Positions 25,499 to 36,815 of a stretch of DNA of 64,000 nucleotides are shown here, piece by piece; the stretch's first letter is position 1, and every line of letters begins with the position of its first letter. Origin of the DNA: Welwitschia mirabilis (taxonomy: Eukaryota > Gnetophyta > Gnetopsida > Welwitschiales). A program made the translations under genes and the position numbers. The stretch lies in the NCBI GenBank assembly GCA_051453625.1, contig JBOZIK010000001.1, positions 179,264,555 through 179,328,554 on the forward strand, written 5' to 3'. Below the pieces are notes generated by a model that saw nothing but the letters and a program-made list of their open reading frames with translations, had not been told where the DNA came from and did not search any database.

Positions 25499-25910
25499 CA
25501 CTATAAGAAATATAGGCTTTTAAGGGATTTGTAAAATGCTTTACAAAGTCTTAAAAAAAGCCTTAAATGCTTTTAAAGCATTTCTTCATAAAACACTTTT
25601 AAAAAAAGCACCTTAAAAGCCTAGACGCTTTTAAGGCATTTTATTAAAATGCCTTGAAATGTTTTTGAGGCATTTTAGGAAAGAAACACCTTAAGGCATT
25701 TTAGAAAATGACATCTTAAAAGCCTTTTGAGGCATTTTCAAAAATAAACACTGTAAAAACCTTTCTTATGGGAGGGGGGTGATTTCCTTTAAAATGACTA
25801 TTTTTTAAGGTGTTTCTATAAGAACATCTTAAAAAGCACTAATCTTTTATAGCATTTTTATAAAAATCCCTTAAAAGAAGTTAGGAAAAAATAGCCTTTT
25901 AAAGTGATTA
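25499..25910. repeat. Left TIR and subterminal repeats of nested CACTA
   Basis: The terminal sequence is followed by about 400 bp of short degenerate motifs in both orientations, built on AAGGCATTTT / AAAATGCCTT and AAGGTGTTT. These arrays are the usual binding region for the CACTA second protein. Confidence 0.88.
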
Positions 25911-28579
25911 GAGAATAAATGAAATACACCGCTTCTAACTCAAATGTGTCTAAGCTAATATGAAGTAATCCTTAAAATAAAGTGGTATTAGGAAATGAAT
26001 TGCATAATAAAACAAAGATGAAAAGAAAACATACATTTAGCATAAAAGATGCCAAAATTTGTTCTCCTATGACAGTAAGGGCTACTTCCCTCTTAGGGAA
26101 AATTGACTTCTTCTTTTCCCAGGTCCCTTAGTTAAAATTTGTGTAAATTAAATGTTACTTTTACAGAAGGCTTAACAACCCCTCCCAAAAGAGTGCCCAA
26201 TCTACCAAGGCTCAATTGAGATGCAAAATAATGCTATTTGCAAACGATGTGTCATAGAACACTAGAATGGAGAAATTGAGTACAAAGATATCTTCTCCTA
26301 TTAAGAAGACTAGTCTAAAATAGATTATTAGAAGAAGATTACTATAGTAGAAAAAGAAAAAAAAGGTCAAAAAATAGTTGACAATGTAAGCTTCTATGAA
26401 TTTTCAGAATGTAAATACAGATAAAGAAAAAATGGAAAATTTTTTACTATAGAAGGGTCTCATTCTCTTCTAGTACTTGTTGAGCATAAGACATGGGATC
26501 AAAGGAAAGTTCAATGCATAATCACAACTTGATAGAGTCTAATAGGCTGGTAAACAGTACATAGAAGTGGATGAAGTGCCACCTCCTAGATGAAAAACTG
26601 ATTTCACACTCTTAGCACNNNNNNNNNNNNNNNNNNNNNNNNNNNNNNNNNNNNNNNNNNNNNNNNNNNNNNNNNNNNNNNNNNNNNNNNNNNNNNNNNN
26701 NNNNNNNNNNNNNNNNNNTCTAATAGGCTGGTAAACAGTACATAGAAGTGGATGAAGTGCCACCTCCCAGATGAAAAACTGATTTTACACTCTTAGCACT
26801 GCCCAACAATGAAGAAAGCGGAGTCTCCTGATATTTTCTCTAGATTAGATTTCCATAATTCATGATATAATTCATTTCCTTCTCATTGAAATAAAATTTT
26901 TACTACTATTGTAACAAGCATGCATACCCTTAAAGATGGTCCATTAAGAATGTANNNNNNNNNNNNNNNNNNNNNNNNNNNNNNNNNNNNNNNNNNNNNN
27001 NNNNNNNNNNNNNNNNNNNNNNNNNNNNNNNNNNNNNNNNNNNNNNNNNNNNNNACTTAAAGATATATAATAATTTTTTGGTATGCTATACTAAATGGAA
27101 AATGAAAGCAAATAAACATTTTAACTTGGTTAGGGAGGTTTTCCAAGTAAGATAAAAAGTAGTAATAATGGCAGTAATACAATCTTGAGAGGGAACATTA
27201 AGGTAAGTGAATAGGCACTCTTAATTAACTAATTATAAATCAATCTGATTTTAAAATAAAAATGATAAGAAGATGTTAAAAATAATATTAGTTTTCCTAA
27301 TGGAAAATCTACATGGAAGCTTTTTGCATGGTTTTGAATATGATCAAATAGAACCCACAACCAAAATCCATAGCTATAATTAGACAACCACTTTCTCCTT
27401 ACATGTACTTATCTTAAAGTCCTTTTTCCAATTGCAAAACTCATAAAATGGCATTAAGTATAGTAGTAATAGATAAGGACATAGTCTATGTGATTCTCTG
27501 TAAAGTTTTGATCTAGGAAATGGATCTTCTACAAAACCCTTCAAATGTATTTTGCATTGACATTAAAACTAAAGGTTAATTTATTCTTTAAATGTGGTTA
27601 ACAAATAATTTTAACCTAAGAGTTATATAATAGTGTTTTAAATTGATCAACAAAATACGTTAGTTTCACCAAAAAAATATCAACTGAAATAAGATATAAA
27701 TGGCTAGTGCCTTTGTGGTGTTATTAAAATGTTAAAATGTTAACTGTTAATCCTTATAATATTCATACATAATTATCTCCTAGTGTTGTTAAAATGTTAA
27801 ACCATTTAATGTGTTCAATGCTTTGCTTTCTAGAGTTTAAGATGAAAATGATTTTTACATGGGGATTCTTGTATGTGTCTGTGGAAATGCTTGACAACTA
27901 GCTGCATAGTTATATCACACACAATCAGAGGGCTAGAAAAGTAAGCAAAAGATCATATGAGCTAATTTGTATCCAATTTAATACTAACCTTGGTGTATTC
28001 TACTTTAATCCAATCTGATTTTCACATCTTCATACCTATCTAATTTTGAAGACAAATGTGCAAGTATATTGGTATGATTACAAAATATTAAAAGATAATA
28101 AGAGTAAAGAACGATCATTGTACTTCAATATATTTATATCACATATTTATTTTTGAGTAAAACCAACATATGTCTATGACTGAAACAATGATCCTAGGAT
28201 TCTTAAATGAAAATGGAAGATAGAGAGCGTTGATTGTGTGCATGAATTTAATAAGGGGAATAAGGGACATAATAATATAGGATAAAAAACTATGTTCTTT
28301 AGTGAGAAATTCATTTCCAATTTCAGAATTTCATACATTTGATTATATAGAGGAGATAATGATTAGCTGAAATGAGCAAAGTAAGATAGGCCCTTTCAGA
28401 AGAGGAGAATAAGTATTTGCTAGAGCGCTACACATCTAGGAAAAAAAAAAAGTACATAATGAATTAGTGATGATGGTTTCTTTAATCCTTATTATGATAC
28501 TCATGTCTTTTCTCCTAAAATCCCCACTCCATGTATTAGTTTCTCTCATGCTTCTCCAACTCAGACTTCCTTCTATCCT
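25911..28579. other. Interior of nested CACTA, unassigned
   Basis: I recognise no protein here on either strand. It contains an 81-bp near-identical duplication on the two sides of a 100-N gap (26538-26618 and 26719-26799, two differences) and another gap at 26955-27054. It may hold introns or UTRs of captured genes. Confidence 0.4.
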
Positions 28580-29300
28580 ACCTCTACAGAATGTATCTTC
28601 TCTTACAACCCACTAGAGAAATACTCTTTCAACAAATTACTTCTTTTGAAGGTTTTCTACTATGGAGAATGCTGTTGATCCACAGCTTTTGGAAGAGCCC
28701 CAATTACTTCCTTGCTTCTCAAATGGTAAAACGTGAGAATTTATAACCTGTGATAATCCCTATTAGTTATAGCTTGATGCTCAACACTCCTGTATCTTCC
28801 ATTGCTCATTACCTATGTTAGATTTTATAGTAATGAAATCAACTAGTAAAAGGAATAAATCTCCTCTACAAATTCTTTGTTATAAGTTTGTATAATTAGG
28901 TGAAACTTGAAAACTATACCTCTAAGGTGTTACTAATATTAATGAGCAGAGTGCCTAGAATCAGCTTCATTGGAATTCACTCTGTGTCTTCACCACATAT
29001 TTGGAGTCTAATGGTTTAGTCATCTTGTAGAAGTACTATAATCAAAGTGCTATCTGTATGAGGACTTAGACTCAGTGTTATATCTAGCCTTGGATATGGC
29101 ATATAGTAATTTATTCTAAACTTTATCTTCTAATACTCCTCCTGATTAATCAAAGGCCTTATAGATTTGAGGCCTAAATTATCTATAATAACTTTCATAA
29201 GCTGATTTATCAGTTTCTCTGTTTCTCAAGAATAGCAATTTGCGATTCCTCTATAAATCTGTATCATTTCTTCAACTCTAAACTTTAAACAAAATAGGAA
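28580..29300 (-). pseudogene. Captured 2-oxoglutarate/Fe(II) dioxygenase fragment
   Basis: On the minus strand this is the C-terminal half of a plant 2OG-dependent dioxygenase. Exon 2-like part (about 29300-28920): FRVEEMIQIYRGIANC, NYYMPYPRLDITLSLS, then SPHTDSTLIIVLLQDD, carrying the iron-binding His and Asp (HxD). It ends LLINISNTLE at a GT donor. A 107-bp intron (28919-28813, GTATAG...ATAG) follows. Exon 3-like part: VMSNGRYRSVEHQAITNRD with the second iron-binding His, then HRL and a stop where the 2OG-binding RxS motif has Ser, then LTFYHLRS. The intron lies at a position commonly used in this family. Several stops and a missing N-terminal half make it dead. The retained intron implies capture from genomic DNA, not cDNA. 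It lies inside the nested CACTA. Confidence 0.88.
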
Positions 29301-29984
29301 GAAATCATTTTTAAATTTGTAAGGCATTGATTATGTACTTAAATTCCAAAGGAAATTTTGGTCATAGCTTAAGATCTTAGTTCTCTTTAGGCATGACCAT
29401 GAACTAAAATATATTAGATTAGTCTAGGGTTTAATCTTCTAAAATAATTAAAATATGTCTGTATCCAACTAGTTCTTGATCTATGTACTTCAGCATTTCT
29501 TCCAATGGAACATGAAAGAATTGATTTACAACTACTTTCATTTGCTTAAGTAGAGAGAGTGGAATTCTGTGATTTATTACCTAAAAAATGCATCAGGGTT
29601 TGTACAAAAATCAGATGCCTTAGGGAAAAAGAAACTCAAGAAAGACAAGAATGTGAAAGAATCCCCATTCACTGAAAATGGAAGACATTTTTTTTCTCAT
29701 CTATTTTCTTCTCTTTCCATTTCAGAAAGTAAAATGAAAGAAGGATATGAAAAAGATTTTTTGAACAAATGCTAGAATAATCAAATAAAAAAGAACCTTT
29801 ACTTCTATAAAAGAATATTTACTTGGGTAAGAGATGTTTCTAATAATGCTTATAGTCTACATTACATTTCCATACCCTCAGTTTAGTGGTGCACATCCTT
29901 TGCATCATTTACATTCATCTATTTATCAATAATATGATGAATGTAAAGCATGTGCCCTTTTGATAGAATGAAAGGGGTATTATA
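29301..29984. other. Interior of nested CACTA beside the dioxygenase piece
   Basis: It may include the upstream part of the captured dioxygenase, too decayed to align by eye. A 68-codon plus-strand frame at 29569-29775 (KKKLKKDKNVKESPF...) has no recognised family. Confidence 0.3.
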
Positions 29985-30207
29985 TTTAGGTAACTCTTTT
30001 AGGGCATTGCTTAATAAACACTTTATTTAACCAGGATTATTTAAGGTGTTTATCAAATTAAACGCCTTAAAAACAATTCAAAAGGGCTTCCAAGGCGTTT
30101 GTTTAGAAAAACACTTAAAAAGATTTTTATTTCCTTTATCCTTAAAAAAATTCATAAGTAAGGCATTTATTTTAAAAATACCTTAAAAGCCTCTATTTCT
30201 AGTAATG
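29985..30207. repeat. Right TIR and subterminal repeats of nested CACTA
   Basis: Motifs such as TTTAAGGTGTTTATC, AACGCCTTAAAA, CAAGGCGTTTG and TACCTTAAAAGCC lead into the right terminus at 30207. This is the mirror image of the left subterminal region. Confidence 0.88.
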
Positions 30208-31998
30208 ATTACATCCCATTTCAACACATGTTAAACATATAGCAAAAATTTGAAGTGTCTAAAGAGAATAAGAACTTCATATTTAAAAATATGGGTAGAT
30301 GATGGTGTGAATGAAAAAGGAAGTGGTAATGGAATTTTATTATGCTTCTGATAATAACGCAAATAGGCTTACACATGTTCCTGAGGGGTTTTAACCACAA
30401 CNNNNNNNNNNNNNNNNNNNNNNNNNNNNNNNNNNNNNNNNNNNNNNNNNNNNNNNNNNNNNNNNNNNNNNNNNNNNNNNNNNNNNNNNNNNNNNNNNNN
30501 NATTATTACATCCCATTTTAACACATGTTAAACATATAGCAAAAATTTGAAGTGTCTAAAGAGAATAAGAACTTCATATTCAAAAAGATGTATAGATGAT
30601 GGTGTGAATGAAAAATGAATTGGTAAGGCACCTGTATGATGCTTGTGATAATGATGCAGATAGGCTTGTACAAGTTTCTAATGGGTTTCAACCACAACAA
30701 TGGCAAGAGATGGTTGCATACTTTAGTTCAAATGAATGGTAGGTATGTAAGATGCATTTTAAGAGTTTTAATACAGAATGCATCCTAAGAGAATTGTTAA
30801 GATCTTTTTAACATTTAATTTTGCTATGTCGTAATATAAATTAAGATAAAGAAATAAAAGATGCAAGAGGCAACAAGCTTTACATCATATCAGTGGATGA
30901 AATCCTATGGAACAAATATAATATGATATGGTATAAAGTGTTGAATTAATAAGAATAAATGTTTTTCTAATGTGTTATTTCTAATATTATAAATACTGAT
31001 TATTATAGAGAGTTGAGATAGATGATCTATTAGCAATAATAGATTATGTGAATGTACGGAATAAGATGTGCATTAGCTATTGAAATTATTGTAATTATTA
31101 ATTACTTAATTTATAATACTCTAGATGTACATTGTTTAAACAACTCCTATACCATTTAATATAGGATAAAGTGAATAAAGTAATTGAAGAGGACCCAAGC
31201 AGCATGTTAACTACTAGAGATGATCATATTGCAATGGTGCTAAGTCTTGAGTATCCTAGTAGAGTTTGTGCTGCTAGTGGCTCTATAATAATGAAAAGTT
31301 TCTTTCCAAAGAAAACACCTTTCATGAGTTCATCTTAAGTTATTCATAATTTAAATGAAATTAAAAAGGAGAATGAGGAACTTAAAAGTAATCAGCAAGT
31401 GATAGAAGAGAAAATTTTAAAAATTATGAATATGTTACAAGAAGTGGGTCCCATGATAAGAATGCAACTTCATTCTTTATAATGCCAATATAATTTTTAT
31501 CATGAGTAAATATGATTTTTAAATTATAGAATGGAATTAGCTTGAACACACTTCAATCTAACAATGTAAATCCTCCCATGGTATAAAACAATGTCTTAAT
31601 GAAGGTAATATATAAATACATATTCTACTCTACATACTTTAGTGCATTAAAAATAAATAAATTCATTTATAACTTTCATCTTTTTCTAGTTTAATGAAGG
31701 TAAACCATCTAGAAGTAAAGTTGGGAATGAGGGATTAAATATGAATTAAGTTCTAAATAGATTAAATGGTTTAAAGAAAATTAATATTCGAAAGGTGTGA
31801 ACATATATTACCTTATGTAAATAATGGTTTAAGTTATTTATTGCATCACTAAAGTATTTCTTCATTTTCTAGGATGACACTATGTTATCTTATTAGTTGC
31901 TGGATAGGTACAATAAATTCATAGCAAAAGGAGTAATTGTGGGGAGGGATTTCAAATTTATGCTTAATAATGAAAGCTTAAAAGAAGGATTTCTTGCA
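30208..31998 (+). pseudogene. CACTA second gene, 3' part (two overlapping segments)
   Basis: The intron and later exons resume after the nested insertion. The segment at 30502 restarts at the equivalent of 30205. Recognised peptide: the exon at about 30630-30739 reads DADRLVQVSNGFQPQQWQEM and then VAYFSSNEW, better preserved than in copy C. Near 31160-31320: EEDPSSMLTTRDD and a SRVCAA-like stretch. From about 31893: LLDRYNKFIAKGVIVGRDF, then FMLNNESLKEGFLA, in the domain now called DUF8039 by similarity. It is cut at 31999. Stops and frameshifts are present throughout. Confidence 0.75.
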
Positions 31999-32098
31999 NN
32001 NNNNNNNNNNNNNNNNNNNNNNNNNNNNNNNNNNNNNNNNNNNNNNNNNNNNNNNNNNNNNNNNNNNNNNNNNNNNNNNNNNNNNNNNNNNNNNNNNN

Positions 32099-33372
32099 AT
32101 TGAAGATGGCCCAAGTAGCATGTCAACTACTAGAGATGATTGTATTGCACATGTACTAGGTCCTAAGCATCCTAGTAGAGTTCATGCTATTAGTGACTCT
32201 ATAATAATGAAAAGTTTCTTTCCAAAGAAAACACCTTTCATGAGCTTATCTTAAGTTGTTTATAATTTAAATGTAATTAAAAAGGAAAATTAAAAACTTA
32301 AAAGAAATCAATAAGTGATGGAAGAAAAAATTTTAAAAATTATGAATATGTTACATCAAGTGGGTTCCATGGTAAGAATGAAACTTCATTTTTTATGATG
32401 TTAATATATTTTTTATCATGAGATAACATGATTTTTTAATTATAAAATGGAATTAGCATGGATAAACTCCAATTTGATAATGTGAATTCTCCCATGGTAC
32501 AATAACTCAATGAAAGTAATAGAGAAATACATATTCTACTCTACATACTTTAGTGAATCAAAAATAAATAAATTCATTTATAACTTTCATCTTTTTCTAA
32601 TTCAATGAACGTGAACCATTTAGAAGTAAAATTGGGAATGAGGAATCAAATATGAATTTAGTTGTACATAGATCAAGTGGTTTAAAGCAAATTAATAGTA
32701 GAAAGATTTGAACATATATTACCTTATGTAAGTAATGGTTTAAGTTATTTATTACATGGCTAAAGTATTTATTCTTTTTCCAAAATGACACTATATCACC
32801 TTCTTAGTTGATAAATATATACAATAAATTTGTAGCAAAAGTAATAATTGTGGGGAGGGATTTCAAATTTATGCTTAATAATGAAATCTTAAGAGAAGGA
32901 CTTCTTGCAATTTCTGTGGAAGTAGTGAAAAATCCCAGAACATCATTAATAATATAAGCAANNNNNNNNNNNNNNNNNNNNNNNNNNNNNNNNNNNNNNN
33001 NNNNNNNNNNNNNNNNNNNNNNNNNNNNNNNNNNNNNNNNNNNNNNNNNNNNNNNNNNNNNAGGATGACACTATGTTATCTTATTAGTTGCTGGATAGGT
33101 ACAATAAATTCATAGCAAAAGGAGTAATTGTGAGGAGGGATTTCAAATTTATGCTTAATAATGAAAGCTTAAAAGAAGTATTTCTTGTAGTTTTATGAAA
33201 GTAGTGAAAAATCCCAGAACACCATTAATAGTGCAAGCAAAGGAAATGATCACATTGAAGGAGGAAAAAGGAGAGGTTATTGCATGGCCTTCATAATATA
33301 TTAAGGAGGTAACTAAATATCATTTTATTTTTAATTACTCAGATAGCATTCAAGTTTCACATTGGTCATTAT
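32099..33372 (+). pseudogene. CACTA second gene, further partial copies (E, F)
   Basis: Segment E (32099-32961) begins IEDGPSSMSTTRDDCIAHV, then LGPKHPSRVHAIS, the conserved G..HPGRVR-like motif of CACTA ORF products. It continues to GRDFKFMLNNEILREG and VEVVKNPRT. Segment F (33062-33372) repeats the equivalent of 31871 onward, almost identically over the first 119 bases, and reaches EKGEVIAWPS, the xWP ending of the DUF8039-like domain. Both are bounded by gaps and restart upstream of where their predecessors stop. Confidence 0.7.
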
Positions 33373-33472
33373 NNNNNNNNNNNNNNNNNNNNNNNNNNNN
33401 NNNNNNNNNNNNNNNNNNNNNNNNNNNNNNNNNNNNNNNNNNNNNNNNNNNNNNNNNNNNNNNNNNNNNNNN

Positions 33473-34371
33473 TACAAAACAATGTCTCAATGAACGAATG
33501 TAATAGATAAATACATGTTCTACTCTACATATTTTAGTGAATTAAAAATAAATAAATTCATTTATAACTTCCATCTTTTTCTAGTTCAATAAAGGTGAAC
33601 CATCTAGAAGTAAAGTTTTAGATGAGGAATTAAATATGAATTTAGTTATAAATAGATCAGGTAATTTAAAGCAAATTGAGGGTTGAAAGGTTTAAACATA
33701 TATTGCCTTATGTAAGTAATGGTTTAAATTATTTATTGCATTACTAAAGTATTTCTTCTTTTTCTAGGATGACACTGTGTCACCTTATCAGTTGCTAGAT
33801 ATGTACAATAAATTTGTAGCACAAGGAGTAATTATGGGGAGGGATTCCAAATTTATGCTTAATAATGAAATCTTAAAAGAAGGATTTCTTATAGTTTCTG
33901 TGAAAGTAGTGAAAAATCCCAGAACATCATTAATATTATAAGTAAAGGATATGACCACATTAAAGGAGCCAAAAGGAGAGGTTATTGCATGGCCTTCATA
34001 ATATGTTAAGGAGGTAACCAAATATCATTTTATTTTTAATTACTTAGATAGCATTCAAGTTTCACATTAGTTATTATGTTTGTTAAATATATAGGTTATG
34101 GATGAATCACCAAAAGTACCATTATCATCATTGAATAAAGAATGCATTTTAAAGGATTGGTCAATGTAATACTATAGCTATTGGAAGAATACTTTCAAAT
34201 AACCATACATCATTAGTTCATCATGCACTACTTGACGACCATACTTATAAAGTTAAATTGGAAGTTATTATAATTTCTAGTGCTGAGTTATTTTACAAGA
34301 CAAGTTTCACAATGACTCTTGTTGATGCTGAGGTTAATGGCATTACATCTTGGCCAAGAAATATATTTTAA
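33473..34371 (+). pseudogene. CACTA second gene, 3' end (copy G)
   Basis: The exon near 33790-34016 reads LLDMYNKFVAQGVIMGRDS, then VSVKVVKNPRTSL and GEVIAWPS, ending GAG|GTAACC. After an intron a second, related domain follows: MDESPKVPLSSLNKECIL (from about 34094), then TYKVKLEVIIISSAELF and VDAEVNGITSWPRNIF, ending at TAA 34369-34371. The repeated layout (a V.V..V segment, then a.G..I.WP) is typical of the tandem domains at the C-terminus of CACTA-associated proteins. This stop is the last transposon-coding sequence before the gene-capture arm. Confidence 0.7.
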
Positions 34372-35211
34372 TCATTTAATATTTTATGTGGTAATGTAAT
34401 ATTTGTTGAGAATTTATAAAACATTGAAACCATGGAAGACTTGTATCTTGGATAGTTATTCAATGTGAATATTGGCCTATAATATACTATTCAACCTATG
34501 ACATTAACTTCTATGTGTCTATTTGATAATTCCACCTCTTTAACTACCTTGCTTACCTTTGCTTGTAATTAATTCATACATAGTTCAATTTTTCCTCTAT
34601 CATTCTAGAGTAATCTCAACAAATCTAATGAATGTTATTCTAAAGATTTATTTTAATATTACAACTATAACATCTTTATCTCTGCTTGCTATTGTAACTC
34701 TATATCCATGTCTAACAACTTCTTCATGCTTTTTGAACCTCTAATTCATGTCCTAAAATTCTCTAATTAAGTTTTATACAATAGTCTTGGGTCTTTGATA
34801 GTTTATTTTTCTGTGCATGGTAAACTATTATTTCATCTAGCTATTTGTTTAGTTTAGAATGGAGAGAAACAACTGTGTTTTTTAGCTCAACATTAGATGA
34901 GTGAAATAAGCATTATAAAGTAAACACATGTTACTTTTCTTAATACCAAATTCTCCTACCATTATTTACTTGATATTATTACAAAAATCACTCATACATT
35001 CATTCAAACTCTTATACAGATATGCTATTGATTCAAATAAAGAGCTCTTGCAATTCTTAACTTTCATCATAATGAAATGCAAAAGCCTAAGAAATTGCAT
35101 GTTCTACTTGATTTTATCTTTCTTTCCATTAATAAATGCCTTATTTTTCTCTCTCTTAGTCCTTTGAAATGCTAAAATTTGATGCAAGATTGTTACTAAT
35201 AGATTAAAGAT
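34372..35211. other. Capture arm, unassigned part
   Basis: AT-rich sequence between the end of the CACTA second gene and the MED33-like fragment. Its right end may be a decayed continuation of that fragment. No further family was recognised. Confidence 0.3.
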
Positions 35212-35455
35212 TTGATTCTTTCTCTTCAATTTTTTTTGCAATTGCTAAAGGAATAATGGAAAGCAACATGTACAATCATGTGTTAAGTTAAGGTACAAGA
35301 CCTTCTATAGGTTAGCATTACCTTTGAACAATTCATAATACTATAGTCCATGCATCTCCAAATGTTTCATACCAACTGGTACCATTTATAGCTTACAAAG
35401 ATTTCAGTGATTTAGACATCATCTCTATAGCTAATGTAGCTTCTTCAAGAAATTT
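35212..35455 (-). pseudogene. Captured Mediator subunit 33 (MED33/REF4-like) fragment
   Basis: On the minus strand about 80 codons match a conserved stretch of plant Mediator tail subunit 33: EATLAIEMMSKSLKSL, then INGTSWYETFGDAWTIVL, IVQR...PIEGLVP, and MLLSIIPLAIAKKIEEKE. The family motif is of the form SW..TF..LW..ALRLVQRERDPIEGPIP.LD.RLC.LLSI.PLA. Stops stand where Arg or Glu would be expected (after TIVL, after IVQR), consistent with CGA-to-TGA type decay. The fragment is a small part of a large protein. It lies antisense to the CACTA genes and next to the SKU5-like fragment. Recognised from memory of the family, not by alignment. Confidence 0.68.
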
Positions 35456-35667
35456 AAAAACATTTTATTTTCCCCTTCTATTATCTGTATGAAGGTACAC
35501 TACCTCTTGATGTAACTTACTCTTAAAAAACATATTAAAGGCTTTCACAGAGTGAAAGCATGCTTTGTTTTTCTTAGTTTTAAGTTTTTTAACTCTTTCA
35601 TATTTCTATGTGTCAGATAGTGTTTTATGTGTATGAGCTAGAGCATCTAATTACAAGGATGTATGAA
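35456..35667. other. Between the MED33-like and SKU5-like fragments
   Basis: The minus strand reads KACFHSVKAFNMFFKSKLHQ, then VVYLHTDNRRGK, which could be part of either captured gene or a copia integrase-like scrap. None could be confirmed. Confidence 0.25.
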
Positions 35668-36815
35668 GGAAGAGGCCCCATATCAATAAAGTTTCTATAG
35701 AGTACATCAATGATGGAGGTATTAATGCATGTAGGTTTTTGTTAAGTGTGTCTGGAATTTTTCCAAATTTAAAGAACCTAGAAATATTGTAGTAATTGAC
35801 AAGCTTTAATGAACGGTTACTCATGTGGAAGGATACACCATCTAGATCAAAGTTCTTTCTCTTTGCTATGGTTTTTGTTGTGTTTTCTAGCATAAGTGTT
35901 CTCGTTATTGTCACATTTTCATGTTTGTAGAATCCTTGTGGATTTAAATAAGCTATTATTACTACCAAATTTATCTTAATTAATTTTGTTTGATTTATTA
36001 ATCATTTGACTCCACCTTGTAGTGCCTTTAGATCTCTTCTTCAAAAGTCCTTGGGTATTAGCATAGTATAGGACTATAGTGCTGGTTAAATTGAAGTCTG
36101 CAAAGTGGATGAAAGTAACCATGAAATAATCTTTGAATTGCTATTTTATAGTAATTAAGATTGAGTATGTCTGACCCAAATGAATGTCTAGGAAATTATA
36201 TTTATTCCACATAGTATGTGTTCATTTCACTTCCATAAGCCTTAACGTATGGCCATAAATTTTGAAGCTGAAGAACCTTGTAATATCTACATTTAAAATC
36301 CTCCATCGATATCTCTTCCTTCTTCCACTGTTAAATTATAGTTTCTAGAAGCTTTACTATTTATGAGAATGTATTATAGATTCCATAATGGCTTTTTGCT
36401 TTTATTCAACCTTTTTCTTAGTTTAGTTTGATTTGCCTTATATTAGTTCCAATGATGATGATTGTTTCATTATAGAAAAGGGAAATGAAACTAGAATTAA
36501 AGCCATTCTATTAGTATGAAAGCCATCATATCTACCTAATGACTTATGGTAGCCAAGAGATAGGTAATAAAAGAAACTGCTAATCTGATCCTTTACTTGA
36601 AACTTGTATGTAAAAATCTATCCCACTGGAATTGGGCAATTTGTTTTCTTTTGCCAAGAATTCTTTCTCTATTGCACTTCACTCTAAGTAAATGAGAAAG
36701 GTTCATCCAAATTGCTATAGACATTAACAACAATATTGTTATTAGAGATGCTACTTATGATTGGATTAGTAAGTTCTCCATTAATTAAAATTTCTTTTTG
36801 TGAAAAACTAAATTG
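35668..36815 (-). pseudogene. Captured SKU5-like multicopper oxidase fragment
   Basis: About 1.15 kb on the minus strand aligns with residues ~50-385 of plant SKU5/SKS (monocopper oxidase-like) proteins, which are cell-wall or GPI-anchored cupredoxin-fold proteins. In order: ILINGELTNPIISSISNNN, VVNVYSNLDEPFSFT, NCPIPVG, FTYKFQVKDQISSFFYYLSL, YRWRILNVDITRFFSFKIYG, IHLGQTYSILI, NPQGFYKHENVTITRTLML, DGVSFHMSNRSLKLVNYYN and FIDMG. Numerous stops and a few frameshifts show it is dead. The N-terminal signal peptide and the C-terminal third are absent. Spacing between motifs equals coding spacing, so no introns are present, although plant SKS genes normally have several. That suggests capture of a processed copy or loss of introns. 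It lies inside the right arm of the outer CACTA. Confidence 0.87.

Larger units (their letters stand above)
25499..30207. mobile_element. Nested CACTA element, 4709 bp, TSD ATT
   Basis: The left end starts CACTATAAGAAATATAGGC at 25499 and the right end finishes GCCTCTATTTCTAGTAATG at 30207. Read inward, these agree at 15 of 19 positions. ATT precedes the left end (25496-25498) and follows the right end (30208-30210), the 3-bp duplication typical of CACTA insertions. The paralogous intron at 23155-23176 shows the empty site with one ATT (GACTATTACATTCC). Both ends carry dense subterminal repeats. No transposase gene is seen inside, so the element is non-autonomous. It contains an antisense dioxygenase fragment. 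Its left tip is nearly the same as the outer element's tip, so both belong to one family. Confidence 0.92.

Noticed and set aside
35500-35600. Copia integrase scrap (VVYLHTDNRRGK)
   Set aside because: The H/RTDN match is short and there is no GGE or downstream PQQNG motif.
35651-35968. LINE reverse transcriptase-like reading of the minus-strand frame
   Set aside because: The FF..G...LN...ALIP pattern suggested a LINE, but the whole frame and its neighbours fit the SKU5-like protein much better (NPQG..., TRT, VSF, YYNI).
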